DNA of 64,000 bases. It comes from Verrucomicrobiales bacterium (GTDB lineage Bacteria > Verrucomicrobiota > Verrucomicrobiia > Verrucomicrobiales > DEV007). The stretch lies in the NCBI GenBank assembly GCA_029212615.1, contig JARGPJ010000008.1:124001-188000 (forward strand). The letters run 5' to 3'. The position numbers and the translations under genes were made by a program. Of the stretch, positions 36,101 to 44,866 are shown piece by piece (position 1 is the first letter of the stretch; each line of letters opens with the position of its first letter). Below the pieces are notes generated by a model. That model made no database searches and had not been told where the DNA came from. It was given only the letters and a program-made list of their open reading frames with translations.

Positions 36101-37045
36101 ATGGCTTCCTATTTATCTATTCTTTCGGCAACGCTTCCGGTCTTCCTCGTCATGGGGATCGGCTTTGGATTTCAGCGCAAGGGCTGGCTCGGCGAAGAGG
36201 TCGAAGTCGGGGTCATCAAGCTGGGCCTGAATCTTCTCTTTCCGTGTTTTATTCTCACGCTCGTGCCGGGAAACCCCGCGCTCGCGACTCTTTCCTCGGC
36301 GCTTTGGGCGATCGGGCTCGGTTTCACTCTTGTCGTCGTCGGCATCCTTGTCGCCTGGTGCATCGGAGCACTGGGCCGCATGAGAAGCGGCGGGGGGCTG
36401 AGGACCTTTGCGATCAGCGCGGGAATCCAGAACTACGGGTTTCTGACGCTTCCTATCGTCGTGACGCTGTTTCCGGATAATCGCGGACCCGCGGGCCTTG
36501 TTTTTGTCCACGGGATTGGTGTCGAGATCGCGATGTGGACGGTGGGCCTCGCCGTCATGAGCGGAAAGGCCGGCTTTCGTTCGCTCATCAACGGGCCGTT
36601 CATCGCGGTGCTCACGGCCTTATTTCTCAACTACACCGGTTTATATCAATACATCCCGGGGATCGCGGCCACGGGGATGGAAATGCTCGGCACCTGTGCG
36701 GTGCCCATGGCGATTTTCATGATTGGGGCCACGATCGGGCGCTTTTTTAAGCGCGATATTTTTCAAGATGCCTTTCGCGTCGCTGCTCTCAGTGTCCTCG
36801 TCCGGCTTGGCCTCGTCAGTGCGGTAATCCTTGCGGCCGCAAAGTTCCTGCCGCTTGATGCGGACCTGCAACGACTTCTCGTGGTCCAGGCGGCGATGCC
36901 TTCAGCGGTCTTTCCCGTGGTGTTGGCAAGAATCTTCGGCGGTCAGCCCAGGGTCGCGATCCAGGTGGTGATCGCCACCTCGCTGGTGGGAGTGATCACG
37001 TCACCTCTCGTCATCGCCTGGGGGTTGAATTGGGTGAATCCATAA
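36101..37045 (+). CDS. AEC-family (auxin efflux carrier-like) transporter
   Basis: A 314-residue membrane protein with ten predicted helices in two five-helix halves, as in the AEC family (Mem_trans). Typical segments are LPVFLVMGIGFGFQRKGWL at the start, LNLLFPCFILTLV, and MPSAVFPVVLARIFGGQP near the end. Bacterial members move malate, malonate or other organic acids; here the substrate is unknown. It is followed about 95 bp later by a tRNA gene in the same direction. Confidence 0.9.
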   Translation: MASYLSILSATLPVFLVMGIGFGFQRKGWLGEEVEVGVIKLGLNLLFPCFILTLVPGNPALATLSSALWAIGLGFTLVVVGILVAWCIGALGRMRSGGGLRTFAISAGIQNYGFLTLPIVVTLFPDNRGPAGLVFVHGIGVEIAMWTVGLAVMSGKAGFRSLINGPFIAVLTALFLNYTGLYQYIPGIAATGMEMLGTCAVPMAIFMIGATIGRFFKRDIFQDAFRVAALSVLVRLGLVSAVILAAAKFLPLDADLQRLLVVQAAMPSAVFPVVLARIFGGQPRVAIQVVIATSLVGVITSPLVIAWGLNWVNP

Positions 37046-37141
37046 TTTAGACATTCGAGCCCTTGACTTTTCGCGGATAAAAAGTTTCTTGCGGGCCGTC
37101 GCTCACGCGACCGCTTGCTTTCCGGCAGGTGAAACCGATTC

Positions 37142-37213
37142 GGCACGATAGCTCAGGGGTAGAGCAGAGGACTCATAAGCCTAAGGTCGGGAGTTCAAAT
37201 CTCCCTCGTGCTA
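37142..37213 (+). tRNA. tRNA with CAT anticodon (Met elongator or Ile2)
   Basis: Cloverleaf: acceptor GGCACGA with TCGTGCT (one G-U), D-arm GCTC/GAGC, anticodon loop CTCATAA (CAT), T-arm GGGAG/CTCCC with TTCAAAT. The anticodon stem GAGGA/GCCTA has two end mismatches, which is unusual. CCA is not encoded (the genome reads CGG after the discriminator A). CAT can be elongator Met or, after lysidine modification, Ile; initiator identity is unlikely because it lacks the C1:A72 mismatch. Confidence 0.9.
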
Positions 37214-37222
37214 CGGTTGGTT

Positions 37223-37429
37223 TCAGGGCGCCTCGTTGGAATGCCTGGATAGCCGAACAACGCGGGCCTTGTCCTTCTTTGTAAGGGCTGAGTTTGGATG
37301 GCCGAATTTCTTCGCAGCAGTCATCATTCGGCCGATCCGCGAGGGAATCGCCATTTCGGATCTCCGGTAGAGGACACAGGGTTTGTCCTTTTCGTGTTCG
37401 CCCGGCCTGCATGCGCTAAGAATTCCCAT
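37223..37429 (-). CDS. Possible small basic protein between tRNA and rpsL
   Basis: A 68-residue frame from ATG 37429, rich in Lys and Arg, with the stretch MMTAAKKFGHPNSALTKKDK. No family recognised. A good promoter (TTTACA, 16 bp, TATACA) stands just upstream on the same strand and would give a 5' leader of about 9 nt, which is the main support. An internal ATG (M26) would give a 43-residue form. It may also be a decayed remnant; codon third positions are moderately GC-rich as in the neighbours. Confidence 0.35.
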   Translation of the reverse strand: MGILSACRPGEHEKDKPCVLYRRSEMAIPSRIGRMMTAAKKFGHPNSALTKKDKARVVRLSRHSNEAP

Positions 37430-37444
37430 AAAAACTCATTTCAG

Positions 37445-37472
37445 TGTATAACTTCAGGCAAAGGATTGTAAA
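37445..37472 (-). promoter_or_regulatory. Candidate promoter of the small basic ORF
   Basis: Minus strand TTTACA (37472-37467), 16-bp spacer, TATACA (37450-37445). The start point would be near 37438, nine bases before the ATG. Confidence 0.4.
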
Positions 37473-37555
37473 AAAGGGGGCTGAATCGGAGATTTCTAAA
37501 ACTTTACGCTAAAATCCCCTTGCGGGACTGAAATGTCCGCCTATATTCCCGCCCC

Positions 37556-37590
37556 CCTCCCGCCTCGACATCCAGCGGGAGGTTTTTTAT
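37556..37590 (+). terminator. Intrinsic terminator upstream of rpsL (attenuator or tRNA terminator)
   Basis: CCTCCCGC (37556-37563) pairs with GCGGGAGG (37575-37582), loop 11 nt, then TTTTTTAT. A second small hairpin GCGGGAC/GTCCGC (37522-37540) lies just before it and shares complementarity with part of the stem region. A TAAAAT at 37510-37515 may be the -10 of the str operon; if so, this is an attenuator in the rpsL leader. If not, it ends transcription from the tRNA gene. Confidence 0.75.
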
Positions 37591-37666
37591 CGGTTCTTCC
37601 GCCGCTCATTGAGAAAAGGGAGAGCCAGCCGAGGATGCAAAGAATTTAATACCTGACGGAAACGTT

Positions 37667-38041
37667 ATGCCTACAATCAACCAACTCGTTCGCAAAGGAA
37701 GAAAGGACAAAGCTACCAAGTCCAAGTCTCCGGCCCTCGATGAATGCCCGCAACGCCGCGGAGTTTGTCTGCAGGTTTACACGCGGACGCCTAAGAAGCC
37801 TAACTCAGCGCTTCGTAAGGTTGCTAAAGTTCGTCTCACGAACGGTCAGGAAGTCATCGCCTATATCGGCGGTGAGGGTCACAACCTCCAGGAGCACTCC
37901 ATTGTCCTGGTCCGTGGTGGCCGAGTGAAAGATTTACCAGGTGTCCGCTACCACATTGTGCGTGGCGCTCTTGATACCCTGGGTGTCGACGGTCGTAAAC
38001 AAGCACGTTCCAAATACGGTGCTAAGCGGCCGAAGGGGTGA
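37667..38041 (+). CDS. rpsL: Ribosomal protein S12
   Basis: A 124-residue S12 of normal length. Conserved segments are [37 protein letters not shown] (cut short) with the Lys associated with streptomycin sensitivity, and the C-terminal [12 protein letters not shown]12 sits at the decoding centre. It heads the str part of the long ribosomal cluster, and rpsG follows after about 70 bp. Confidence 0.98.
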   Translation: MPTINQLVRKGRKDKATKSKSPALDECPQRRGVCLQVYTRTPKKPNSALRKVAKVRLTNGQEVIAYIGGEGHNLQEHSIVLVRGGRVKDLPGVRYHIVRGALDTLGVDGRKQARSKYGAKRPKG

Positions 38042-38110
38042 TAAGCCGGGTGTTTCCCAGTTTATCTCTCCGGCGATACGAATGTTTTAGCAACAGACTG
38101 AAATAATCCT

Positions 38111-38584
38111 ATGTCCCGAAGAAAACGAGTCTATACAAAGCCTGAAAGGCGCGATGCCCGCTACGACAGTCCGCTCGTAGCGAAGATTGTATCCAAAGTG
38201 ATGCATTCCGGCAAGCGCGCTCTCGCCGAGCGAATTGTCTATGCGGCAATTGATCGTGCCAATGAAGGTGGTGAGTCCGTCGATCCTGTTGAGGTTCTCA
38301 ACCGCGCGATCGAAAACGCCAAGCCTCGCGTTGAGGTTAAAAGCCGACGCGTTGGTGGTGCGACCTATCAGGTGCCTCTTGAGGTATCGATTGATCGTCA
38401 GGAGTCTCTTGCGATGCGATGGATCGTGAATGCTGCTCGCAGTAAGCGTGGCACTCCGATGCACGTCGCTCTCGGAAACGAGATCAAGGACGCCAGCACC
38501 AATCAGGGTGTGGTGATTCGTAAACGTGACGAAACTCACAAAATGGCGCAGGCAAACCGCGCCTTTGCTCACTTCCGCTGGTAA
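38111..38584 (+). CDS. rpsG: Ribosomal protein S7
   Basis: A 157-residue S7, primary 16S rRNA binder that nucleates the head of the small subunit. Start SRRKRVYTKPERRDARY and the segments LMHSGK-like VMHSGKRALAERIVY and KKRDETHKMAQANRAFAHFRW fit the family; the genome form reads VIRKRDETHKMAQ. It overlaps neither neighbour, and fusA begins 45 bp later. Confidence 0.98.
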   Translation: MSRRKRVYTKPERRDARYDSPLVAKIVSKVMHSGKRALAERIVYAAIDRANEGGESVDPVEVLNRAIENAKPRVEVKSRRVGGATYQVPLEVSIDRQESLAMRWIVNAARSKRGTPMHVALGNEIKDASTNQGVVIRKRDETHKMAQANRAFAHFRW

Positions 38585-38629
38585 TATGTCTTGTCGGTCG
38601 CCCTACAGACGGTTCTTCCTTCGACTCTC

Positions 38630-40774
38630 ATGAGTGCTGGTCCTAACTCTCCTGATCGTGCGTTTCCGCTTGAGCGGACTCGTAACATCGGGATTGCGGC
38701 CCACATTGATGCGGGGAAGACCACGCTCACTGAGCGCATCCTGTTTTACACGGGCATGATCCACCGTATCGGTGAGGTTCATGACGGTCAGGCGACGACG
38801 GATTGGATGGAGCAGGAGCGCGAGCGGGGGATTACGATTACCTCGGCGGCGGTCACTGCGGAATGGGTCCAGCTTAAGGAGCAGGGCCTGGTTAAATCTT
38901 TCGAAGGCGAAAAGCAGCGGATCAATATCATTGATACCCCCGGTCACGTGGATTTCACGGCTGAGGTGGAGCGCTCGCTTCGTGTTCTTGACGGTGCGGT
39001 GGTTGTCTTTTGCGGGGTCGCCGGAGTTCAGCCGCAGTCTGAGACTGTTTGGCGCCAGGCGGTGAAGTATGAAGTGCCGCGCATCGTCTTTGTGAACAAG
39101 ATGGATCGCGTCGGTGCTGACTTTGGTGCTGTTGTTGATGATGTCCGCGAAAAGCTTAAGGCGAATGCTCAGCCTGTCTTGATTCCGATTGGTTCTGAAG
39201 AGGATCTTAAGGGTCAGATTGATGTGATTAACGGTAAGGCGGTTCTCTATTCCGATAGCGATTTGATCGGTTCGGTTTACGAGGTGGCTGAATTGGATGC
39301 GGACCAGAAGGCGATTGCTGATGCGGCTCGCGAGTCCCTCCTTGAGGCGCTTGTGGATGCGGATGAGGAGATTGGTCTTAAGTTTCTTGATGAGGAGGAG
39401 ATTTCTCCGGCGGATATCAAGGCGGCCCTTCGACGCGCCACGATTGCGAACAAGATCGTTCCGGTGGTAGGTGGATCTGCTTTCAAGAATAAAGGGGTTC
39501 AGTATCTCCTTGATGCGGTTGTTGATTACCTTCCGAGTCCTCTGGATATTCAGGCGGCGGAAGGAACGGAAATCGATGATGAATCAGTCGTGGTGGAGGC
39601 GCCTGCTGATGATAATGCTAAATTTTGCGCGCTGGCGTTTAAGCTTTGGTCTGACAAGTATGTCGGAAAGCTCGTCTTTATTCGCGTCTACGCCGGCTCG
39701 GTCTCCAAGGGGGATCAGGTTTGGAATTCCCGCACGGGTCGCAAGGAGCGTGTTGGTCGTCTCATTCAGATCCAGTCGAACGATCACAAAGATATTGAGA
39801 CCTGTTATGCGGGTGATATCGCGGCAATCGTCGGGCCGAAGAATGTTCGCACCGGTGATACGCTTCACGCTGAGAAGTTCGACATCATGCTCGAGCCGCC
39901 GGCGTTCCCGGATCCGGTGATTTCAATGGCGGTGGAGCCGAAGACGACGGCGGATTCTGATAAGCTGGTCGGTGCGCTCAAGGCGCTTTCTGAAGAGGAT
40001 CCTACGTTCGTTGTTTCGACGGATGAGGAGACGGGCCAGACGATTATTGCCGGGATGGGTGAGTTGCACCTCGAGATCATCCAGTCCCGCATGGAGCTTG
40101 AGTATGCGGTGAAGACGAATGCCGGCAAGCCTCAGATTGCTTATCGTGAGACGGTTACTTCCGGTGCGAGCGGTGAATACAAGCTCGTCAAGCAGACTGG
40201 TGGTAAGGGGCAGTATGCTCATGTCATCGTGAAGATTTCAGCGAATGCGCGCGGCGCAGGGTTTACTTTTAATAACCGGATCGTCAGCGGGGAGATTCCC
40301 AAGGAGTTCTTTACCGCTTGTGAGTCCGGTATTCGTGAGGCGCTCGGTAACGGGGTGATCATGGGTTATCCGGTTGTGGATGTTCATGTTGATCTCGTCG
40401 GTGGGTCCAGTCACGATGTGGACTCGAATGAGCAGGCGTTCAAAATCGCGTCGATCCTGGCGATGCGCGATGCCTTTCAGAATGCTGGATCTGTCCTTCT
40501 CGAACCGGTAATGAAGGTCAATGTTGACCTCCCTGATGAATGTCAGGGTGATATTATCGGTGATTTGAATCGTCGTCGCGGCAGGATTGCTGAGGTCGGT
40601 TCACGAAATGGTTTGAGCGAGATCCGGGCGGAAGTGCCTCTCGCGGAAATGTTTGGCTACGCAACTGATATGCGCAGCCTGTCTAAAGGACGTGCGAGCT
40701 TCTCGATGGAGCCGCTTCAATTTGAGGAAGTTCCCGCGGCGATTGTGACGCGGTTGACTGAACAATATGTATAA
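38630..40774 (+). CDS. fusA: Elongation factor G
   Basis: 714 residues from ATG 38630 (a TTG at 38591 would add 13). G domain: [14 protein letters not shown] (P-loop), RGITITSAA (switch I), DTPGHVDF and NKMD. There is an insertion of about 15 residues ([17 protein letters not shown]) just before [10 protein letters not shown], where E. coli EF-G is shorter. Domains II-V follow with GMGELHLEI and the C-terminal [22 protein letters not shown] drives translocation. tuf does not follow; rpsJ is next, so EF-Tu is encoded elsewhere. Confidence 0.97.
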   Translation: MSAGPNSPDRAFPLERTRNIGIAAHIDAGKTTLTERILFYTGMIHRIGEVHDGQATTDWMEQERERGITITSAAVTAEWVQLKEQGLVKSFEGEKQRINIIDTPGHVDFTAEVERSLRVLDGAVVVFCGVAGVQPQSETVWRQAVKYEVPRIVFVNKMDRVGADFGAVVDDVREKLKANAQPVLIPIGSEEDLKGQIDVINGKAVLYSDSDLIGSVYEVAELDADQKAIADAARESLLEALVDADEEIGLKFLDEEEISPADIKAALRRATIANKIVPVVGGSAFKNKGVQYLLDAVVDYLPSPLDIQAAEGTEIDDESVVVEAPADDNAKFCALAFKLWSDKYVGKLVFIRVYAGSVSKGDQVWNSRTGRKERVGRLIQIQSNDHKDIETCYAGDIAAIVGPKNVRTGDTLHAEKFDIMLEPPAFPDPVISMAVEPKTTADSDKLVGALKALSEEDPTFVVSTDEETGQTIIAGMGELHLEIIQSRMELEYAVKTNAGKPQIAYRETVTSGASGEYKLVKQTGGKGQYAHVIVKISANARGAGFTFNNRIVSGEIPKEFFTACESGIREALGNGVIMGYPVVDVHVDLVGGSSHDVDSNEQAFKIASILAMRDAFQNAGSVLLEPVMKVNVDLPDECQGDIIGDLNRRRGRIAEVGSRNGLSEIRAEVPLAEMFGYATDMRSLSKGRASFSMEPLQFEEVPAAIVTRLTEQYV

Positions 40775-40819
40775 CGGGGAAATCCTGAATAAGAATTTAA
40801 TTTAATCGGAACGACTGAC

Positions 40820-41128
40820 ATGCAGGGACAAAGTATTCGAATTCGCCTACGGGCATATGACTCACGACTTTTGGACAAGTCGACAGTTGATATCGTAGAC
40901 ACAGCAAAACGAACAGGAGCACGGGTTTCCGGTCCTATTCCACTTCCTACCCGGATTGAAAAATTCAGCGTGAACGCTTCGCCTCACGTGAATAAAAAGG
41001 CAGCTGAGCAGTTCGAAATTCGGACTCACAAGCGACTCCTCGACATCGTCGAGCCAACGGCACGGACCGTGGATGAGTTGAAGAAATTGAACCTGCCTGC
41101 CGGGGTGGACATCACGATTAAGATCTAG
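40820..41128 (+). CDS. rpsJ: Ribosomal protein S10
   Basis: A 102-residue S10, with [18 protein letters not shown] at the start, [12 protein letters not shown] in the loop, and [18 protein letters not shown], all conserved. In other bacteria S10 also works as NusE in antitermination. It starts the S10 portion of the cluster. Confidence 0.98.
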   Translation: MQGQSIRIRLRAYDSRLLDKSTVDIVDTAKRTGARVSGPIPLPTRIEKFSVNASPHVNKKAAEQFEIRTHKRLLDIVEPTARTVDELKKLNLPAGVDITIKI

Positions 41129-41184
41129 TCTGGCTTTCTGTCGGAAGGATTCAGTAAGAATAATTTCAAGCAAGAACGAGCGTA

Positions 41185-41871
41185 ATGAGCATCGGATTGA
41201 TTGGTAAAAAAGTAGGAATGACTCGCATCTTCAATGAAGAGGGTGAAGCCGTTGCCGTGACCGTTATTGACGTGAGCGACAATGTCTTCCTTCAGAAGAA
41301 AACGGTCGAGAAGGACGGTTATACCGCTGTCCAGGTAGGTTACGGTGAGCAGAAGGAGTCACGATTGAGTCGTCCAGAGGCGGGTCACATCAAGGCGAAT
41401 GGAGCATCACCGAAATCGAAGATTCTTGAATTCCGTCTCGAGAGCGATGATCAGCTCCCTAATGGAGATCATCCCGGTGTGGATCTTTTCGAAGAAGGGC
41501 AGTGGATCGACGTGATCGGCACTTCCAAGGGTAAAGGTTTCCAGGGGGTCATGAAGCGTTTTCACTTCTCCGGTCAGCCAATGTCGCACGGTCACATGAT
41601 GCACCGTCGTCCCGGTGGTGTCGGTGCGGGAACGGATCCCGGTCGTATTTGGAAGAACAAGGACATGCCCGGTCGTCACGGTAATTACCGCAAGACGATT
41701 CAGAATCTGAAAGTCATTCAGAAGCGTGTCGAAGACAATGTCATTCTCGTGAGTGGCGCTGTTCCCGGAGCAAAGGGTGGTTATGTCGTGATTCGCCCGG
41801 CGATCAAGCATGATGCACCTGTTCAAACATTCGAGGCGAAGGCCACAACTGAGGAGGCATCAGAGGGTTGA
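41185..41871 (+). CDS. rplC: Ribosomal protein L3
   Basis: A 228-residue L3, slightly longer than E. coli (209) through a C-terminal acidic tail (TFEAKATTEEASEG). The core signature KGFQGVMKRFHFSGQPMSHG and RRPGGVGAGTDPGRIWKNK is intact. It binds 23S rRNA near the peptidyl-transferase centre. rplD follows. Confidence 0.97.
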   Translation: MSIGLIGKKVGMTRIFNEEGEAVAVTVIDVSDNVFLQKKTVEKDGYTAVQVGYGEQKESRLSRPEAGHIKANGASPKSKILEFRLESDDQLPNGDHPGVDLFEEGQWIDVIGTSKGKGFQGVMKRFHFSGQPMSHGHMMHRRPGGVGAGTDPGRIWKNKDMPGRHGNYRKTIQNLKVIQKRVEDNVILVSGAVPGAKGGYVVIRPAIKHDAPVQTFEAKATTEEASEG

Positions 41872-41915
41872 TCCCCTGACGCTCCGGAAAGAGATCAAGC
41901 AAAGGAATTAGATTC

Positions 41916-42530
41916 ATGGCTGCTAAAACTTTAGATATTCAAGGCGCAAAGAGTGCCAACATCACCGTTGTCGAAGACAGCGAGCGCGGTCGTCAGGCGG
42001 TGCAGGATGTTGTTGTTGCGATGCGTGCAAACCGACGCACTGGTTCGGCTAACACCAAAACCCGCAGCGAAGTGGCTGCGACCGGTAAGAAGCCTTTCCG
42101 TCAGAAGGGAACAGGTCGCGCTCGTCAGGGTGGTAATGCTTCTCCGATTCACCGTGGTGGTGGTATCGTTTTTGGACCCCGTCCACGTGATTACTCCAAG
42201 AAGGTGAACCGCGTCACTAAGCGACTCGCTTTCTCCAAGGCTCTCACGGAGCGCATCGAAGAAGGTGATGTTTCCACGATCGCAGAACTGAGTATTGCTG
42301 ACGGCAAAACGAAAAGCTTCGTGAAAGAAGTGAGTGCTCTCGCCGGTGACGTGAAAAGAACTCTCGTGATTGGGAATGATTTCTCCGAGGAGACCAAGCG
42401 CGCCGGCCGTAACTGCCAGTCCGTTCTTCTCATCACTGCTCACGAAGTGAACACGGAGCAACTCCTCCACTACAGTAAGATTCTTGTGGTCGAGGGAGCG
42501 CTCGAAACCCTCGCGGCACGAACTGCCTAA
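41916..42530 (+). CDS. rplD: Ribosomal protein L4
   Basis: A 204-residue L4 with the conserved loop RSEVAATGKKPFRQKGTGRAR (cut) and GGIVFGPRPRDYSKKVN, which reaches the exit tunnel. In E. coli L4 represses its own operon through the S10 leader; no such leader was identified here. A purine-rich AAAGGAA precedes the start by about 10 nt. Confidence 0.97.
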   Translation: MAAKTLDIQGAKSANITVVEDSERGRQAVQDVVVAMRANRRTGSANTKTRSEVAATGKKPFRQKGTGRARQGGNASPIHRGGGIVFGPRPRDYSKKVNRVTKRLAFSKALTERIEEGDVSTIAELSIADGKTKSFVKEVSALAGDVKRTLVIGNDFSEETKRAGRNCQSVLLITAHEVNTEQLLHYSKILVVEGALETLAARTA

Positions 42531-42551
42531 TCCTCAGAAAGGACTCATCGT

Positions 42552-42836
42552 ATGAAAGATATTTTCCAAGTCATCGACACGATTCAGTTGAGTGAGAAGG
42601 CAACACTTCTTGCTGAGACGAACAACGAGTATGTTTTTAAAGTGAACCCATCCGCTAACAAGCTTGAGATCAAGTATGCGGTTGAAAAGCTCTTCGGCAA
42701 AAAAGTCGAAGCGGTTCGTACTGCTAATTATCAGGGTAAGAAGAAGCGCGAGCGTCGTGCTGACTTCGGCCGAACCAAGAGCTGGAAGAAGGCGTTTGTC
42801 CGCCTTGCTGACGGTGAAACCCTCGAATTTGTTTAA
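42552..42836 (+). CDS. rplW: Ribosomal protein L23
   Basis: A 94-residue L23. Typical segments: LSEKATLLAE, NEYVFKVNPSANKLEIKYAVEKLFG (cut) and VNTANY-like VRTANYQGKKKRERRADFGR. It surrounds the tunnel exit and docks trigger factor and SRP. A Shine-Dalgarno AGAAAGGA precedes the ATG. Confidence 0.97.
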   Translation: MKDIFQVIDTIQLSEKATLLAETNNEYVFKVNPSANKLEIKYAVEKLFGKKVEAVRTANYQGKKKRERRADFGRTKSWKKAFVRLADGETLEFV

Positions 42837-42855
42837 TTTTTAACGCCAGGAAATT

Positions 42856-43704
42856 ATGGGCTTAAAATCCTTCAGACCAATCACCCCGTCCAACCGGTAT
42901 AAGCTGCTTCCGGACTTCGATGAGATCACTGCTTCGAAGCCTGAGAAAAGTCTTTGCCGCCCGCTGAAAAAATCAGGGGGACGGAATAATAACGGACGCA
43001 TTACCTGCCGCCACAAAGGTGGAGGCCATAAGCGTAAGTATCGTCTCATCGACTTCAAGCGGACTCGCCGCGATGAGGTGGCCAAGGTTATCTCGATCGA
43101 GTATGATCCAAACCGCACTGCCCGCATCGCTCTCATCGAGTATGCAGACAAGCAACGGTCTTACATTCTTGCTCCGAAGGGGCTGGAAGTGGGTGCTGAG
43201 GTTTCCTCGGGTGCAAAAGCGGCGATCAAGCCGGGTTGCGCTCTTCCTCTCTCCGAGATCCCTACCGGAACAACGATCCACAATTTGGAGCTCGTTCCCG
43301 GAAAGGGCGGCCAGATTGCCCGCAGTGCCGGTCAGTCCTGCATGCTTTCCAACCGGGAAGGTGATTACGCTCTCGTGAAGCTCCCCTCCGGTGAGATCCG
43401 CAAAGTTCACACTCGTTGCTACGCTTCAATCGGTCGTGTCGGCAATGTCGAGCACGAGCAGGTTGTCAGTGCGAAAGCGGGCCGCTCACGCTGGCTTGGG
43501 ATTCGTCCGACTGTTCGCGGTATGTGCATGAACCCGGTCGATCACCCGAATGGTGGTGGTGAGGGTAAATCAAAGTCCGGTGGTGGTCGTCAGCACCTTA
43601 AGAGTCCCTGGGGACACGTTAAGGGACAGCGCACCCGCCAGAAGTACAAGGGCAGCGACAAATTCATCATCGAGCGCCGCAAGGACAAAAAGCGCCGCCG
43701 TTAA
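42856..43704 (+). CDS. rplB: Ribosomal protein L2
   Basis: A 282-residue L2. Conserved [20 protein letters not shown] near residue 40 and [19 protein letters not shown] near 220, which includes the His tied to peptidyl-transferase function. Length is as in most bacteria (E. coli 273). The C-terminal tail ends in KDKKRRR. Confidence 0.98.
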   Translation: MGLKSFRPITPSNRYKLLPDFDEITASKPEKSLCRPLKKSGGRNNNGRITCRHKGGGHKRKYRLIDFKRTRRDEVAKVISIEYDPNRTARIALIEYADKQRSYILAPKGLEVGAEVSSGAKAAIKPGCALPLSEIPTGTTIHNLELVPGKGGQIARSAGQSCMLSNREGDYALVKLPSGEIRKVHTRCYASIGRVGNVEHEQVVSAKAGRSRWLGIRPTVRGMCMNPVDHPNGGGEGKSKSGGGRQHLKSPWGHVKGQRTRQKYKGSDKFIIERRKDKKRRR

Positions 43705-43741
43705 TCTTCATTTAATTTTACTTCTAACACTTAGCTAACAC

Positions 43742-44020
43742 ATGGGTCGCTCACTCAAAAAAGGTCCGTTCATTGATCAGAAGCTTCTGATCAAGATCGA
43801 CAACATGAACGAAAGTGGACAAAAGCGTCCGATCAAAACCTGGTCGCGCCGCTCGATGGTCACTCCTGACTTTGTTGGTCACACTTTCCTTGTTCACAAT
43901 GGCAAGGAGTTCACTTCTGTCTTCGTGACGGAGAATATGGTTGGCCACAAGCTCGGCGAATTCTCTCCTACACGGAAGTTTGGTGGCCACCAGGGTCACA
44001 ATCCTAAAATCAAAGGCTGA
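43742..44020 (+). CDS. rpsS: Ribosomal protein S19
   Basis: A 92-residue S19 ([38 protein letters not shown] cut short, and [15 protein letters not shown]). It forms part of the head of the small subunit with S13. The next gene is not rplV, as usual, but a secreted coiled-coil protein 22 bp later. Confidence 0.98.
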   Translation: MGRSLKKGPFIDQKLLIKIDNMNESGQKRPIKTWSRRSMVTPDFVGHTFLVHNGKEFTSVFVTENMVGHKLGEFSPTRKFGGHQGHNPKIKG

Positions 44021-44042
44021 TTCCTTTAACTTGTTTCATTTC

Positions 44043-44843
44043 ATGAATCTCAATCTCTCCATTTCCAGGGTTCTCGTGACTGCTTTCGCGGTGACGGTGT
44101 CTTTGGCGTGGGTGGCTGATCTTCGCGCCGATGCGGAGTCAGTGGAGATTCGCGAATTGAAAGCGGTTCTTGCGATGACGCAGCAGCAACTGGCTGAGGC
44201 CCGCGCTGATGCGGCTACTGCTGAGCAGCGGCGGAAAGAACTCATCAACAGTCTTGCCGAGTCCGTTCGCGTAAGTGAAGAACAGGTCGCGAGGGCTCGT
44301 GAGACAGAGCTTCAGCTCCAGGCATTCGGCGTTGATCTGCTGGCGCAGGGTGAAAACGGTTTAGAGCAGCGCCTTCTGAAGGCGGTTCGAGACCTTGATA
44401 TCAGCCAGCAGGAGCTCGAGATGCTGAAGTCGGAGCTCCATCGTCTCAGTGAGTCGTTTCTGAATTACCTGGCCGCCAGCGCTGATGCGCCGGAAGCTGC
44501 CCGTGCCGAGGCAAGTGCAGCGATTGCCTCATCCGGTGAGATTCTTGCCGGTGTTGCTTCCGACGGGGAGAGCGGTTCGCTCGCCCGGGGGCTTTCTGAT
44601 TCTCAGGTGGTCAGTATTGAGCCGGAGATCGGACTCATTGTCCTTGATGCCGGACGACGCGCCGGGCTTCGTGTCGGCACTCCAATTTCGGTCCTCAAAG
44701 GGGACCAACCTATTTATTCCGCGATGATCATTGATGTTCGCGATTCAATCTCAGGGGCGGTTCTTCAGGATCAGTTCTCTGAAACAGCTACTGTTGCCGT
44801 CGGGGACGGCGTGAAGCTTCTCCCCAACCAAACCAATCTCTAA
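44043..44843 (+). CDS. Secreted coiled-coil protein inserted in the S10 operon
   Basis: 266 residues from ATG 44043. Signal peptide about 1-29 (VLVTAFAVTVSLAWVADLRA). Residues about 31-145 are a long coiled coil rich in Glu, Gln, Leu and Arg. The C-terminal ~75 residues, from VVSIEPEIGLIVLDAGRRAG to VAVGDGVKLLP, look like a small beta domain of the kind seen at the end of MreC- and FlgT-like proteins. I do not recognise a named family. It lies 22 bp after rpsS and 23 bp before rplV with no terminator, so it is co-transcribed with ribosomal proteins, yet it must act in the envelope. A cytoplasmic role is unlikely because of the signal peptide. Confidence 0.85.
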   Translation: MNLNLSISRVLVTAFAVTVSLAWVADLRADAESVEIRELKAVLAMTQQQLAEARADAATAEQRRKELINSLAESVRVSEEQVARARETELQLQAFGVDLLAQGENGLEQRLLKAVRDLDISQQELEMLKSELHRLSESFLNYLAASADAPEAARAEASAAIASSGEILAGVASDGESGSLARGLSDSQVVSIEPEIGLIVLDAGRRAGLRVGTPISVLKGDQPIYSAMIIDVRDSISGAVLQDQFSETATVAVGDGVKLLPNQTNL

Positions 44844-44866
44844 ACGATCTCATCACCAAAAAGACC

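Noticed and set aside
37173..37412. Frame ending in RGRFELPTLGL on the minus strand
   Set aside because: Reads through the CAT tRNA gene; a well-known tRNA artefact, and it overlaps the better supported small ORF.
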